A stretch of DNA of 64,000 nt from Paraburkholderia sediminicola (GTDB lineage: Bacteria > Pseudomonadota > Gammaproteobacteria > Burkholderiales > Burkholderiaceae): assembly GCF_902859805.1 (NCBI RefSeq), contig NZ_CADIKC010000018.1:1-64000 (forward strand), read 5' to 3'. Every line of letters begins with the position of its first letter. Positions within the stretch are counted from its first letter, which is position 1. This document shows, in pieces, positions 44,654 to 53,051 of this stretch. The notes beneath the pieces were generated by a model. That model was not told where the DNA came from. It did no database searches and worked only from the letters and a program-made list of their open reading frames with translations. The position numbers and the translations under genes are program-made.

Positions 44654-45943
44654 ATGGATACACTCACCCGCGATCCGGTCAAGCAGCCGACTCGCCCAAA
44701 GCTTTTGCAGGTGATGGGCCCCGGACTCATCACCGGCGCTTCGGACGACGATCCGAGCGGAATCGCGACGTATTCGCAGGTCGGCGCGCAATTCGGCTAT
44801 GGCCTCGCATGGACACTCCTGTTCAGCTATCCGTTGATGGCCGCGATCCAGGAAATCAGCGCACGCATCGGGCGGGTGACTGGCAGCGGCATCGCAGGCA
44901 ATCTGCGTGAGCACTATCCGCGCTGGCTTTCGACAAGCGTAGTCGGATTGCTGCTCGTCGCGAACATCATCAACCTGGGTGCGGACCTCGGCGCGATGGG
45001 CGCAGCGCTCAAGCTGCTGATCTCGGGTCCCGCACTACTCTATGTGTGCGGATTCGGGCTGCTGTCAGTGGTGCTGGAAGTGTTCACGCGCTATGCACGT
45101 TATGTCTCGGTGCTCAAATGGCTGTGCCTGTCGCTGTTCAGCTATGTGATCTGCGCCTTTGTTGTCAAAGTTCCGTGGGATCAGGTGGGCTGGGCTGTCT
45201 TGCTGCCGCCGCTATCCATCAAGCCGGATTACCTCGTCGCCATCGTCGCGGTCATGGGTACGACAATCAGCCCCTATCTGTTTTTCTGGCAGGCAGAGCA
45301 GGAAGTCGAAGACGAAAAGGAACGACCCGGCGCACATCCGTTGACCCACGCGCCATGGGAAGCGCCCGCGGAATTCACGCGGATCCGCGTCGATACGTAC
45401 CTCGGCATGGCACTCTCGAACGTGATCGCGTTCTTCATCGTCGTGACGACGGCGACGACCTTGCATGCACACGGACTCGTCGATATTCAAACCTCGGCGC
45501 AGGCCGCGGAAGCGCTGCGTGCGATTGCAGGTCCATTTACGTTCGTTGTGTTTGCCGCCGGCATTATCGGCACCGGTTTGCTGACACTGCCCGTGCTGGC
45601 CGGCTCGGGTGCATATGCGGTGGGCGAATTATTCGCATGGCGCGTGGGCCTTGCGCGCCTGCCGTCGCAGGCGAAGGCGTTCTATGGCGTGATCGCCATG
45701 GCGATGGCAATCGGTGCCGGCCTGAACTTCACATCGATCGATCCGGTCAAGGCACTCTACTGGAGCGCAGTCCTCAACGGTATCGTCGCGGTACCCGTGA
45801 TGATCGTCATGATGCATCTCTCGATGCGTACCCGCATCATGTCCGGCTTCACGCTGCCGCCAGCACTACGTGTCCTCGGCTGGGTTGCTACCGGCGCGAT
45901 GGCGGCAACAGTCTTGGCAATGGGTGTCACCTGGCTCGCGTGA
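44654..45943 (+). CDS. Nramp-family divalent-cation transporter (non-canonical)
   Basis: 429 residues, about 11 TM helices. The TM1 motif reads GASDDDPSGIATYSQ where canonical Nramp transporters have DPGN; the TM6 region has MGTTISPYLFFWQ instead of MPHNLYLHS. Such changes are typical of the Nramp-related subgroup that handles magnesium or other cations rather than manganese or iron. AGGAG precedes the ATG. It lies 42 bases after the DUF1269 gene, probably the same transcript, and converges with cbpM (10-base gap). Confidence 0.85.
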   Translation: MDTLTRDPVKQPTRPKLLQVMGPGLITGASDDDPSGIATYSQVGAQFGYGLAWTLLFSYPLMAAIQEISARIGRVTGSGIAGNLREHYPRWLSTSVVGLLLVANIINLGADLGAMGAALKLLISGPALLYVCGFGLLSVVLEVFTRYARYVSVLKWLCLSLFSYVICAFVVKVPWDQVGWAVLLPPLSIKPDYLVAIVAVMGTTISPYLFFWQAEQEVEDEKERPGAHPLTHAPWEAPAEFTRIRVDTYLGMALSNVIAFFIVVTTATTLHAHGLVDIQTSAQAAEALRAIAGPFTFVVFAAGIIGTGLLTLPVLAGSGAYAVGELFAWRVGLARLPSQAKAFYGVIAMAMAIGAGLNFTSIDPVKALYWSAVLNGIVAVPVMIVMMHLSMRTRIMSGFTLPPALRVLGWVATGAMAATVLAMGVTWLA

Positions 45944-45953
45944 GGGCGCTGCG

Positions 45954-46265
45954 CTATCGGCTTAGATACCGCGCTCGCAAGGTTTCGATTTCATCAAGCA
46001 GATCAAGTGCGAGCGCGATGCCGGCAGCGTTGATCTCGAGATCCTGCGCGAGATGGCGAGCCTTGCGCGCACGGCGCAATGAGACGCCGTCGAAGTGTGG
46101 GCCATCGTCCTCGCTGACGTATTTCGGCTCAATTGCGCCTTGCTCGATCCATTCAACGAGCTGGACTTCAGAAGCGCCGGACACCCGGCACAATTCGAGT
46201 AGCGTAAATTCCACCTGCTCCTCGACGATCAGGCATTCGAGCCAGCCAGTGCGCGATTCGTTCAT
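45954..46265 (-). CDS. cbpM: Chaperone modulator CbpM
   Basis: 103 residues, MerR-like HTH fold (about 18-70: VEFTLLELCRVSGASEVQLV, EWIEQGAIEPKYV) and a C-terminal coiled helix (ALALDLLDEIETLRARY). CbpM binds the J-domain of CbpA and inhibits its co-chaperone action. The start overlaps the cbpA stop codon (ATGA, 46265-46262). It is the last gene of the gadBC-cbpAM run on the minus strand. Confidence 0.9.
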   Translation of the reverse strand: MNESRTGWLECLIVEEQVEFTLLELCRVSGASEVQLVEWIEQGAIEPKYVSEDDGPHFDGVSLRRARKARHLAQDLEINAAGIALALDLLDEIETLRARYLSR

Positions 46266-47305
46266 GATGCATCACCTGAAAAGTGCGCGCGCGGGTTGAA
46301 GTCACACGCCTGTCGTAGTGTCTCGTAAGCTGCGCGTGCCTGCTCGCTGTCAGCCGGCGGCAGAACGAGGTTCAATTGTGCATAGAGATCTCCCGGTGTA
46401 CCGGTCGGACCGCTCGCGGGGATTCCCTTGCCTTTCAAGCGTAAGCGTCGGCCTCCGCTGGAATCTTTGGGTATGGCTATTTCGACGGCGCCGTCGGGCG
46501 TCGGCACGGTAATACGGGCGCCAAGTGCCGCTTCCCAAGGGGCTACCGGCACGACGATCGTCACATCGCGGCCGTCGACGCTGAAAAGTCCGTGCTGGCG
46601 CAACGCGATTTCAAGGTACAGGTCTCCAGCGCGCCCCTCTCCGAAACCCCTCCCCCCTTGGCCGGCGAGTCGCAAATGCTGCCCACTGTGCACGCCCTTC
46701 GGAATGGAGACGTCAAGCGTCCGCGACTTCAGCACGGCACGGCCGCTCGCATCCAGTACTGGCATCTCCAGCGAAATCGTGCGCTGCGCCCCACGATAGG
46801 TATCTTCCAGATCGATCACCACTTTGGCATGGTGGTCCTGCCCCGAAGCCGAGTGCGGCACACCGCCATAGGCGTCCTCCATGTCTTGCGCGTTTGCGCG
46901 ATCATGTCTGCCGCCGGCAGCGTGCCGCCCGCGTCTTGTCGAGGCGCGACCACCACCGGCATGTTCACCGCGAAACAGTGCCTCGAAGAATTCGCTGAAG
47001 CGTGCATCCTCGGCTCCGCGGTCTTCCCCGCCGCTGAATTCGAAGCCCTCGTCCCACTGCGGCGGCGGCTCGAAGTCCTGACCATTGCGCCACTGGTCGC
47101 CCATCCGGTCGTAGGCCGCGCGCTTTTCCGTGTCTTTGAGCACGCCGTACGCCTCGCCGACCTCCTTGAAGCGCGGCTCCGCGTCGTCGAGTTTGCTCAG
47201 GTCCGGGTGATATTTGCGAGCGAGCTTGCGATACGTACGCTTGATATCGTCCTGTGTCGCGCTGCGCGGCAATCCCAGCACTTCGTAATAGTCTTTGTAT
47301 TTCAT
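46262..47305 (-). CDS. cbpA: DnaJ-like chaperone CbpA
   Basis: 347 residues. J-domain (1-70) with the HPD motif in KYHPDLSK; a charged linker without a Gly/Phe-rich stretch of DnaJ length and without a zinc-finger domain (about 75-150); CTD1 (about 160-240: GVHSGQHLRLAGQGGRGFGE) and CTD2 (about 240-340: PKDSSGGRRLRLKGKGIP). This is the CbpA layout. It stimulates DnaK and binds DNA in stationary phase or acid stress. It starts 33 bases after gadC stops on the same strand, so likely in one operon with gadBC. Confidence 0.93.
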   Translation of the reverse strand: MKYKDYYEVLGLPRSATQDDIKRTYRKLARKYHPDLSKLDDAEPRFKEVGEAYGVLKDTEKRAAYDRMGDQWRNGQDFEPPPQWDEGFEFSGGEDRGAEDARFSEFFEALFRGEHAGGGRASTRRGRHAAGGRHDRANAQDMEDAYGGVPHSASGQDHHAKVVIDLEDTYRGAQRTISLEMPVLDASGRAVLKSRTLDVSIPKGVHSGQHLRLAGQGGRGFGEGRAGDLYLEIALRQHGLFSVDGRDVTIVVPVAPWEAALGARITVPTPDGAVEIAIPKDSSGGRRLRLKGKGIPASGPTGTPGDLYAQLNLVLPPADSEQARAAYETLRQACDFNPRAHFSGDAS

Positions 47306-47338
47306 ATCGAAGGCCTATGAGAGAGGCCGCGCGCGCAC

Positions 47339-48859
47339 CTATTTCAGCGGTATCGTGGCGGGACGAACAGACGGTGCGTCATGAACGGTCGCCCAGTCGC
47401 TGCGGCGCACGTGGTGGATGATCAGCGGAATGCCCGCGAACACGACAATGCCGAGGACAACCAGTCCCGTGTAAAACCAGGGCGAGCCGACCGGCAACTG
47501 GTCTGGCGGGAAGAACGACACGACGAAACTGAACAGCACTCCGATAAAACCAATGCCGGCCGTCAACCACATACCGCCTAAGCCACCAGGCACCGTGAAT
47601 GGTCGTGGCAAATTAGGTGCGGAATAGCGCAACTTGATCGCCGCCGCATACATGAACATGTAGGCGATCAGGTAAAGCGCGATCGTCATCGCGGAGATCA
47701 GAAAGAACGCGACCGATACATCCCGGATCACGAAGTAGAAGCACGAAATGACGGTCACGATCAGACCTTGCACTAACAGAATATGAGTGGGCATTCCCTT
47801 GCGATTCTTCGCCTGAAGGATCGGCGGTAACTCGCCCTCATGTGCGGTCTCGAGCAAGCCGCGCGATGGACTGCCGAGCCACGCTAGCACACCACTGATT
47901 GCACCTACGCCGACCAGCAACGACAATGCGGCTACAGCCCAGCCCATATGCCAGATGTCCGCCAACACGGCACCGAATGCGTCGAACACGCCGGATTGCA
48001 GCGAGATCTTCTCGTACGGCAAGATTGCCGCGATCGGCAAGGCGCCGAGAGCGAAGATCAGCACCGAAATCAGCGCACCCAGTCCGATGGCCGCCGGATA
48101 ACCGCGACTCGGGCTGCGCATGTCGATCACATGAACCGCTTGGACCTCGACACCGGCAAACAGCAAGACGATGCCGGCAAGAAACGAGATCGTGCCAAAG
48201 CCGTGAATCGCGGGCCAGAAGCGGGCATGGCCATCCTGAGACAGTGCGGCATCGTTCAGGTGTTGCCAGCCGAGCGGGTGGCCACTGCTGATCCAGTAGC
48301 CGAGTAGCGCGAGCAGCACGATGCCCGGCACGATGGTGCCAATCACGAAGGTCCAGTTGGCGATCCTCGCAAAAACTTCAACGCCTTGCAGCACAACCCA
48401 CGTCGCGAGCCAGTACGCGACGATGCAGAATATCCCGACGTAAACGCCGTTCTTCGCCAGCTCCGGCCGGCCGATCGTGTACGCGAGCGCCGCCGCGCCG
48501 AAGGTCAGCGCGACCGGAAACCATACGACGTTCTGAATCCATTGAAGCCAGATCGCGAGAAAGCCCCAACGTGTGCCGAATGCTTCTGCAACCCACGTGT
48601 AAATCCCGCCGCGCCGGTCAGCAAACGCGCCGCCCAGTTCAGCCGAAATCAGCGACGCGGGGATCAGATAGAAAACGACGGTAAAGGCGAGATAGACGAA
48701 CATCGTCATCTCCTCCTTCGCCAGCAACGGAAGTCCGCGCAAACTGGTGACAACCGCGGCGGCCGTCATCAGGCCTATCGATGTGACGCTCAGGTATTTG
48801 CCACGCTTTGCGGCATCCACGGTGGGTAACGCGGCCGCGGTAGTAACGGTGTTATCCAT
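47339..48859 (-). CDS. gadC: Glutamate:GABA antiporter (APC family)
   Basis: 506 residues, about 12 TM helices of the APC fold. The beginning (SVTSIGLMTAAAVVTSLRGL then PLLAKEEMTMFVY) and FADRRGGIYTWVAEAFGTRWG match GadC-type antiporters. It exchanges external glutamate for internal GABA to expel protons. AGGAG precedes the ATG at 48859. It lies 27 bases after gadB and 33 before cbpA. Confidence 0.9.
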   Translation of the reverse strand: MDNTVTTAAALPTVDAAKRGKYLSVTSIGLMTAAAVVTSLRGLPLLAKEEMTMFVYLAFTVVFYLIPASLISAELGGAFADRRGGIYTWVAEAFGTRWGFLAIWLQWIQNVVWFPVALTFGAAALAYTIGRPELAKNGVYVGIFCIVAYWLATWVVLQGVEVFARIANWTFVIGTIVPGIVLLALLGYWISSGHPLGWQHLNDAALSQDGHARFWPAIHGFGTISFLAGIVLLFAGVEVQAVHVIDMRSPSRGYPAAIGLGALISVLIFALGALPIAAILPYEKISLQSGVFDAFGAVLADIWHMGWAVAALSLLVGVGAISGVLAWLGSPSRGLLETAHEGELPPILQAKNRKGMPTHILLVQGLIVTVISCFYFVIRDVSVAFFLISAMTIALYLIAYMFMYAAAIKLRYSAPNLPRPFTVPGGLGGMWLTAGIGFIGVLFSFVVSFFPPDQLPVGSPWFYTGLVVLGIVVFAGIPLIIHHVRRSDWATVHDAPSVRPATIPLK

Positions 48860-48886
48860 TTCGTGCGCTCCTGCGAAGAGGCGACA

Positions 48887-50272
48887 TCAATCGTGATGAA
48901 AGGTAGGGCCGGCGGTCGAATGCAGCACCGGATTTTTTGTCAGATGCGAGACGGCGTGCCCGATGTCCTCGAGCAGCATCGTCGCCATGTCGCGGGTCAC
49001 GCCACGCCGGATCAACACGCGTTGCACGATGGTGTCCTCGCGCCCTGCTGGCAGCTCGTACGAGGCGATCTGCCAGCCGCGCATGCGGACCTGGTCGGAC
49101 AGATCGAATAGCGTAAAACCCGCTGTTTCGGGATGCTTCAGTTTGTAGCAAACGGCCGGCAACGCGCCGCGCCCGTCGTAGATCATCTCAAGTGCGTCGA
49201 TTTTCGCCAGACCGTCGGCCAGCGCCTGCGCGGTGTCGGCGCACTCCTGCTGGATGTGCCGATAGCCCTCGCGACCCAGACGCAGCAGCATGTAGTACTG
49301 CGCGATGATCTGTCCGGCCGGCCGGGAGAAATTCAGTGCAAACGTCGGCATGTCGCCGCCCAGATAGTCGACCCGGAAAATCAGTTCGTCGGGCAGGTCC
49401 TGAGTGCTGCGCCAGACGACCCAGCCGACCCCAAGCGGCGCGAGTCCGTATTTATGGCCCGACGCATTGATCGATTTGACGCGCGATACGCTGAAGTCCC
49501 ATTCAAGGTCCGGCTGAATGAACGGTGCGACGAAGCCGCCACTGGCAGCATCGACGTGAATCGGGATATCGAGCCCGACATTGGCTTGCAAGGCGTCGAG
49601 CGCGCCCGCCAGCGCCTTCACCGGTTCATAGACACAGGTGAACGTGATGCCGAGTGTGGCCACGACGCCGATTGTGTTCTCGTCGCAATACTGGGCCAGA
49701 TCTTCCGGCCGTAGTCCGGTCGCGTCGCCGCTGAGCGGCACCTGCCGCATCTCAACGTCGAAGTACCTCGCGAATTTCGCCCAGCACACCTGCACCGGTC
49801 CGCAGACGAAGTTCGGCTTGTCGGTCGGTTTGCCTTGCGCCTGCCTGCGCTTTTTCCACTGCCACTTGAGCGCGAGACCACCGAGCATGCACGCCTCGCT
49901 CGACCCCGTCGTCGAACAGCCGGTGGTCTTCCACGACTTCGTGGCATGCCACAGATCGGCGAGCATATGCACGCAGCGCATTTCGATCTCGGCAGTTTGC
50001 GGATATTCGTCCTTGTCGATCATGTTCTTGTCGATCGACAGATCCATCAGGCGCCGAACTTCGTCGTCGGCGTAAGTGGTGCAAAACGTCGCGACGTTCT
50101 GCCGTGAGTTGCCATCCATGAATAATTCGTCGCGCACCAGATCGAATACGGCTCGGCGGTCGGACGATGTTTCCGGAATCCGGTACTTCGGGAGCGACGA
50201 ACCGGAGATCATCGCGGCGTATTCATCAGCGACGGCATCGGGCGTGGGTGGCGGGGACTTGAGAAAGGTCAT
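48887..50272 (-). CDS. gadB: Glutamate decarboxylase
   Basis: 461 residues from ATG 50272, preceded by AGGAAACT. PLP-dependent fold I with NASGHKYGLAPLGVGWV (catalytic Lys), HVDAASGGFVAPF (Asp and Ala contacting PLP), GNSRQNVATFCTTYADDEVR and TTGSSEACMLGGLALK. Length matches GadA/GadB (466). It converts glutamate to GABA, consuming a proton. The frame is open to 50452 and an ATG at 50302 exists but has no ribosome site. A GTACG-N4-CGTAC palindrome lies 129 bases upstream. First gene of the gadB-gadC-cbpA-cbpM operon. Confidence 0.93.
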   Translation of the reverse strand: MTFLKSPPPTPDAVADEYAAMISGSSLPKYRIPETSSDRRAVFDLVRDELFMDGNSRQNVATFCTTYADDEVRRLMDLSIDKNMIDKDEYPQTAEIEMRCVHMLADLWHATKSWKTTGCSTTGSSEACMLGGLALKWQWKKRRQAQGKPTDKPNFVCGPVQVCWAKFARYFDVEMRQVPLSGDATGLRPEDLAQYCDENTIGVVATLGITFTCVYEPVKALAGALDALQANVGLDIPIHVDAASGGFVAPFIQPDLEWDFSVSRVKSINASGHKYGLAPLGVGWVVWRSTQDLPDELIFRVDYLGGDMPTFALNFSRPAGQIIAQYYMLLRLGREGYRHIQQECADTAQALADGLAKIDALEMIYDGRGALPAVCYKLKHPETAGFTLFDLSDQVRMRGWQIASYELPAGREDTIVQRVLIRRGVTRDMATMLLEDIGHAVSHLTKNPVLHSTAGPTFHHD

Positions 50273-50401
50273 GAGGCGAGTTTCCTGACTTGAATTGAGC
50301 ATGGCAGGTTCGTGAACAAACACCTGGGCGAACGGAATGGCGACGTCAGGTAGACGGGAGAGCTTCCACTGCCACGGTGCGCGCAGGACCAATCGAAGTC
50401 G

Positions 50402-50415
50402 GTACGGTGCCGTAC
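50402..50415 (-). promoter_or_regulatory. GTACG-N4-CGTAC palindrome upstream of gadB
   Basis: The full palindrome is CGGTACGG-TG-CCGTACCG (50400-50417... core 50402-50415), perfect over 8-base arms. Toward gadB it reads GTACGGCACCGTACCGA, identical over 17 bases to the site at 51817 read toward the flippase gene. Edge-to-ATG distance is 129 bases. Confidence 0.65.
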
Positions 50416-50604
50416 CGCACTGCGGCATCCCGATGCGATCTGTTCGTTGCATTACAACGCTATTACGCGCAAGGTGATGTTATTTACTGAACTGGTTCCA
50501 ATCGGTCAGCACGTGGAGTTGGCCAAACCGGGGCATGCTGACGTTGCCGCTGTGATGTATGAGAGGCCGCGCTCGAGCGGCAACACTATCGTCGCGGCGA
50601 CCGG

Positions 50605-51642
50605 CTATGCAGAGATGATCACCTTCAGCGCGTGCGTGTCCGCGGCACGCTCGAAGGTCTCATAAGCGTCGAGAATCTGATCGAGCCTGAAGCGGTGCGT
50701 AATCAGAAGGCTGGCGTCGAGCTTGCGGGCGCGCAACGTATCCATCAGCATCGGTGTACTGACGGTATCGACCAGCCGCGTGGTGATGGTGATGTTTCGG
50801 TCCCACAGATGCTCCAGATGAAGATCGACCTTCACGCCATGTACGCCGACGTTCGCAATCGTCCCGCCCGGCGCGATGATAGCCTCGCACAATTCAAAGG
50901 TAGCCGGAATGCCGACCGCCTCTATTGCGGTATCGACGCCGCGGTCGGCCGTGAGTTTCATGATCGCCTTCACCGCATTGCCATCCGCGTTGTTGATCAC
51001 CGCGGTCGCACCGAAGCGCTTTGCGGTCTCAAGCCGGTTATCGTCCAGATCGATCATGATGATTTCGGCGGGAGAATAGAAACGGGCTGTGAGCAATGCC
51101 GCAAGCCCGATCGGCCCGCTGCCGACAATAGCCACGATGCTACCGGGCTGCACCCTCCCATTGAGCACACCGCACTCGAAGCCCGTCGGCAGGATATCGC
51201 TCAGCATCACCAGCGCTTCTTCGTCGGCGCCGTCGGGAATCCGGTAAAGACTGGTATCCGCGTGCGGAATCCGCACGAACTCGGCCTGTGTGCCGTCGAT
51301 CCTGTTGCCAAGAATCCAGCCGCCGCTGACACAATGGGAATACATGAGTTTGCGGCAGTACATGCATTTACCGCACGCGCTGATGCAAGAAATCAGGACG
51401 CGTTCGCCTGGCTTGAACGCCGTGACGCCTGCGCCGACCTGCTCGATTACGCCGGTACCTTCATGGCCGAGCACGCGGCCGGGCTGACAGGTCGCGACGT
51501 CGCCCTTGAGAATGTGCAGGTCCGTGCCGCAAATTGTCGTCTTGCTGATCTTGACGATGGCGTCGGTGGACGCCTCGATCTCGGGTTTGGGCCGTTCTTC
51601 AACAGCCTTCTTGCCAGCACCAAGATAAACGAATGCTTTCAT
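50605..51642 (-). CDS. Zinc-dependent alcohol dehydrogenase
   Basis: 345 residues, MDR superfamily. Catalytic zinc ligands in TICGTDLHI and GHEGTGVI; structural zinc Cys in ISACGKCMYCRKLMYSHC; NAD-binding GSGPIGLAALL. Similar to proteins annotated as Adh or sorbitol/threonine dehydrogenase-like in Burkholderia. I chose ATG 51642, with GGAG upstream. Frame upstream to 51855 is not family-like. Downstream of a GTACG palindrome shared with the divergent flippase gene (174 bases). May provide redox balance during stress. Confidence 0.9.
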   Translation of the reverse strand: MKAFVYLGAGKKAVEERPKPEIEASTDAIVKISKTTICGTDLHILKGDVATCQPGRVLGHEGTGVIEQVGAGVTAFKPGERVLISCISACGKCMYCRKLMYSHCVSGGWILGNRIDGTQAEFVRIPHADTSLYRIPDGADEEALVMLSDILPTGFECGVLNGRVQPGSIVAIVGSGPIGLAALLTARFYSPAEIIMIDLDDNRLETAKRFGATAVINNADGNAVKAIMKLTADRGVDTAIEAVGIPATFELCEAIIAPGGTIANVGVHGVKVDLHLEHLWDRNITITTRLVDTVSTPMLMDTLRARKLDASLLITHRFRLDQILDAYETFERAADTHALKVIISA

Positions 51643-51816
51643 TGTCGGTAACTCCGGTTGCATTGGATCGGCCCGTACGCAGTGGTTCATGTCTGTTCGG
51701 GCGGTTGAACTGACGCGCGACTGTCGTCGCTTGAACCCACTCTGCCGTGTCACCCGGAGAAAGTCGGTACGGTGGCAGACCGCATGGCGGCCGACCGAGC
51801 GCGTTGCTCCGACCGC

Positions 51817-51830
51817 GTACGGCACCGTAC
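51817..51830. promoter_or_regulatory. GTACG-N4-CGTAC palindrome between adh and flippase genes
   Basis: GTACGGCACCGTACCGA on the plus strand. Distances are 174 bases to the adh ATG (minus strand) and 112 to the flippase ATG (plus strand). A related half-site CGGTACGG lies at about 51762-51769. Confidence 0.6.
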
Positions 51831-51942
51831 CGACATCGCGCCAGGTCGCGAGCAACGTGTTTTTAAGCGCTCAGGGGCAGGCAACGTGACGCCACCCGCA
51901 AGCGCCCAAACTCTTGCGGCACTTTCAATCCCATCTCGTCCA

Positions 51943-53028
51943 ATGAGCACTTCGCAGATCCGCTCCGCCCGTACCCCGCGTATGCCGGGAACCGGCGCGT
52001 TGCTGCCCAAGCCGATGCCCGTCGCCGAAACCGGCCTCGTACACATCGCTCCTGGGCTGCTCGGTAAATCATCGCGGTTTCGCTCGCTCGTGTTCTGGAT
52101 CGTCGGGCTAATGGGCTTTCTCGCCGTCATTCTGGTGGTGCTTCACCTCGGCTCGCTGCAAAAGATGGCCGGACTGATACGCTCGGCGCGTCCCGGCTGG
52201 ATGCTTGTCGCGCTTGCGGTTCAGTCCTGCACCTATGTCAGTGCGGCATTCGTATGGCGCGAGGCTTTGCGCCAGGCCGGACATCCCCTGTCTCTGCGCG
52301 CCCTGATTCCACTCGGCATCGCCAAGGTCTTTACCGATCAGGTGCTGCCGAGCGGCGGCATCAGCGGCACGATGCTCGTGGTACGCGGCCTGACCGGCCG
52401 GCGAGTCCCTGCCGGGATCGCGATGGCCGCCATGCTGGTCGGCATGGTGTCGTACGACATCGCCTACCTGTTCGTGGTGCTCGCAAGTGCCGGCGTGCTG
52501 TGGCTTCAACATCGGCTGAACGTGGCGCTGATCGCCGGCGTGGCGATCTTCGTGGTCGTGACGGTGGCGGTGCCCGCTGCCGTGCTGGGGCTCAAACAAT
52601 GGGGCCAACGTGCGCCGATCGCGTGGCTCAGCAGGTGCCTGGGCGTGACCGCGCTGCTCCAGGAGTTGGCCGACGCACCCACTCGCCTGCTGCGCAACCC
52701 GCGCCTGCTGCTGCAGACAGTGGGACTGCAACTGGCCATCTTCATCTTCGATGCCTTGACCCTCTGGCTTGCGTTCAACGCGATCGGCGAAGTACCGCCG
52801 CTTTGGGTGGTGTTCGTGAGCTTCATCATCGCGTCAATGGTGGCCACCATCGGTCCCATTCCGGTCGGCTTGGGGACCTTTGAAGCCACCTCCGTGGGGA
52901 TGCTGAGTCTGCTTGGTGTGTCGATGGAGGCGGCGCTCGCCGCCACCCTTCTGTTGCGCGCCCTGACGTTCTGGCTGCCGATGCTGCCCGGCATCTGGTT
53001 AGCGCGCCGGGAAATACGGCGCCGTTAG
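51943..53028 (+). CDS. Lysylphosphatidylglycerol synthase/UPF0104-like membrane protein
   Basis: 361 residues from ATG 51943. Seven to eight TM helices with the core signatures QVLPSGGISGTMLVVRGL and GPIPVGLGTFEATSVGML, characteristic of the lysylphosphatidylglycerol flippase / YbhN family (DUF2156-less). It would translocate a lipid or modify membrane charge. The frame is open to 51772 but the added N terminus is Arg-rich; the start at 51943 is without a strong ribosome site. It diverges from adh and converges with hybrid kinase 2 (24-base gap). Confidence 0.82.
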   Translation: MSTSQIRSARTPRMPGTGALLPKPMPVAETGLVHIAPGLLGKSSRFRSLVFWIVGLMGFLAVILVVLHLGSLQKMAGLIRSARPGWMLVALAVQSCTYVSAAFVWREALRQAGHPLSLRALIPLGIAKVFTDQVLPSGGISGTMLVVRGLTGRRVPAGIAMAAMLVGMVSYDIAYLFVVLASAGVLWLQHRLNVALIAGVAIFVVVTVAVPAAVLGLKQWGQRAPIAWLSRCLGVTALLQELADAPTRLLRNPRLLLQTVGLQLAIFIFDALTLWLAFNAIGEVPPLWVVFVSFIIASMVATIGPIPVGLGTFEATSVGMLSLLGVSMEAALAATLLLRALTFWLPMLPGIWLARREIRRR

Positions 53029-53051
53029 GCGCTTTACGGCTGAGGGAACCT

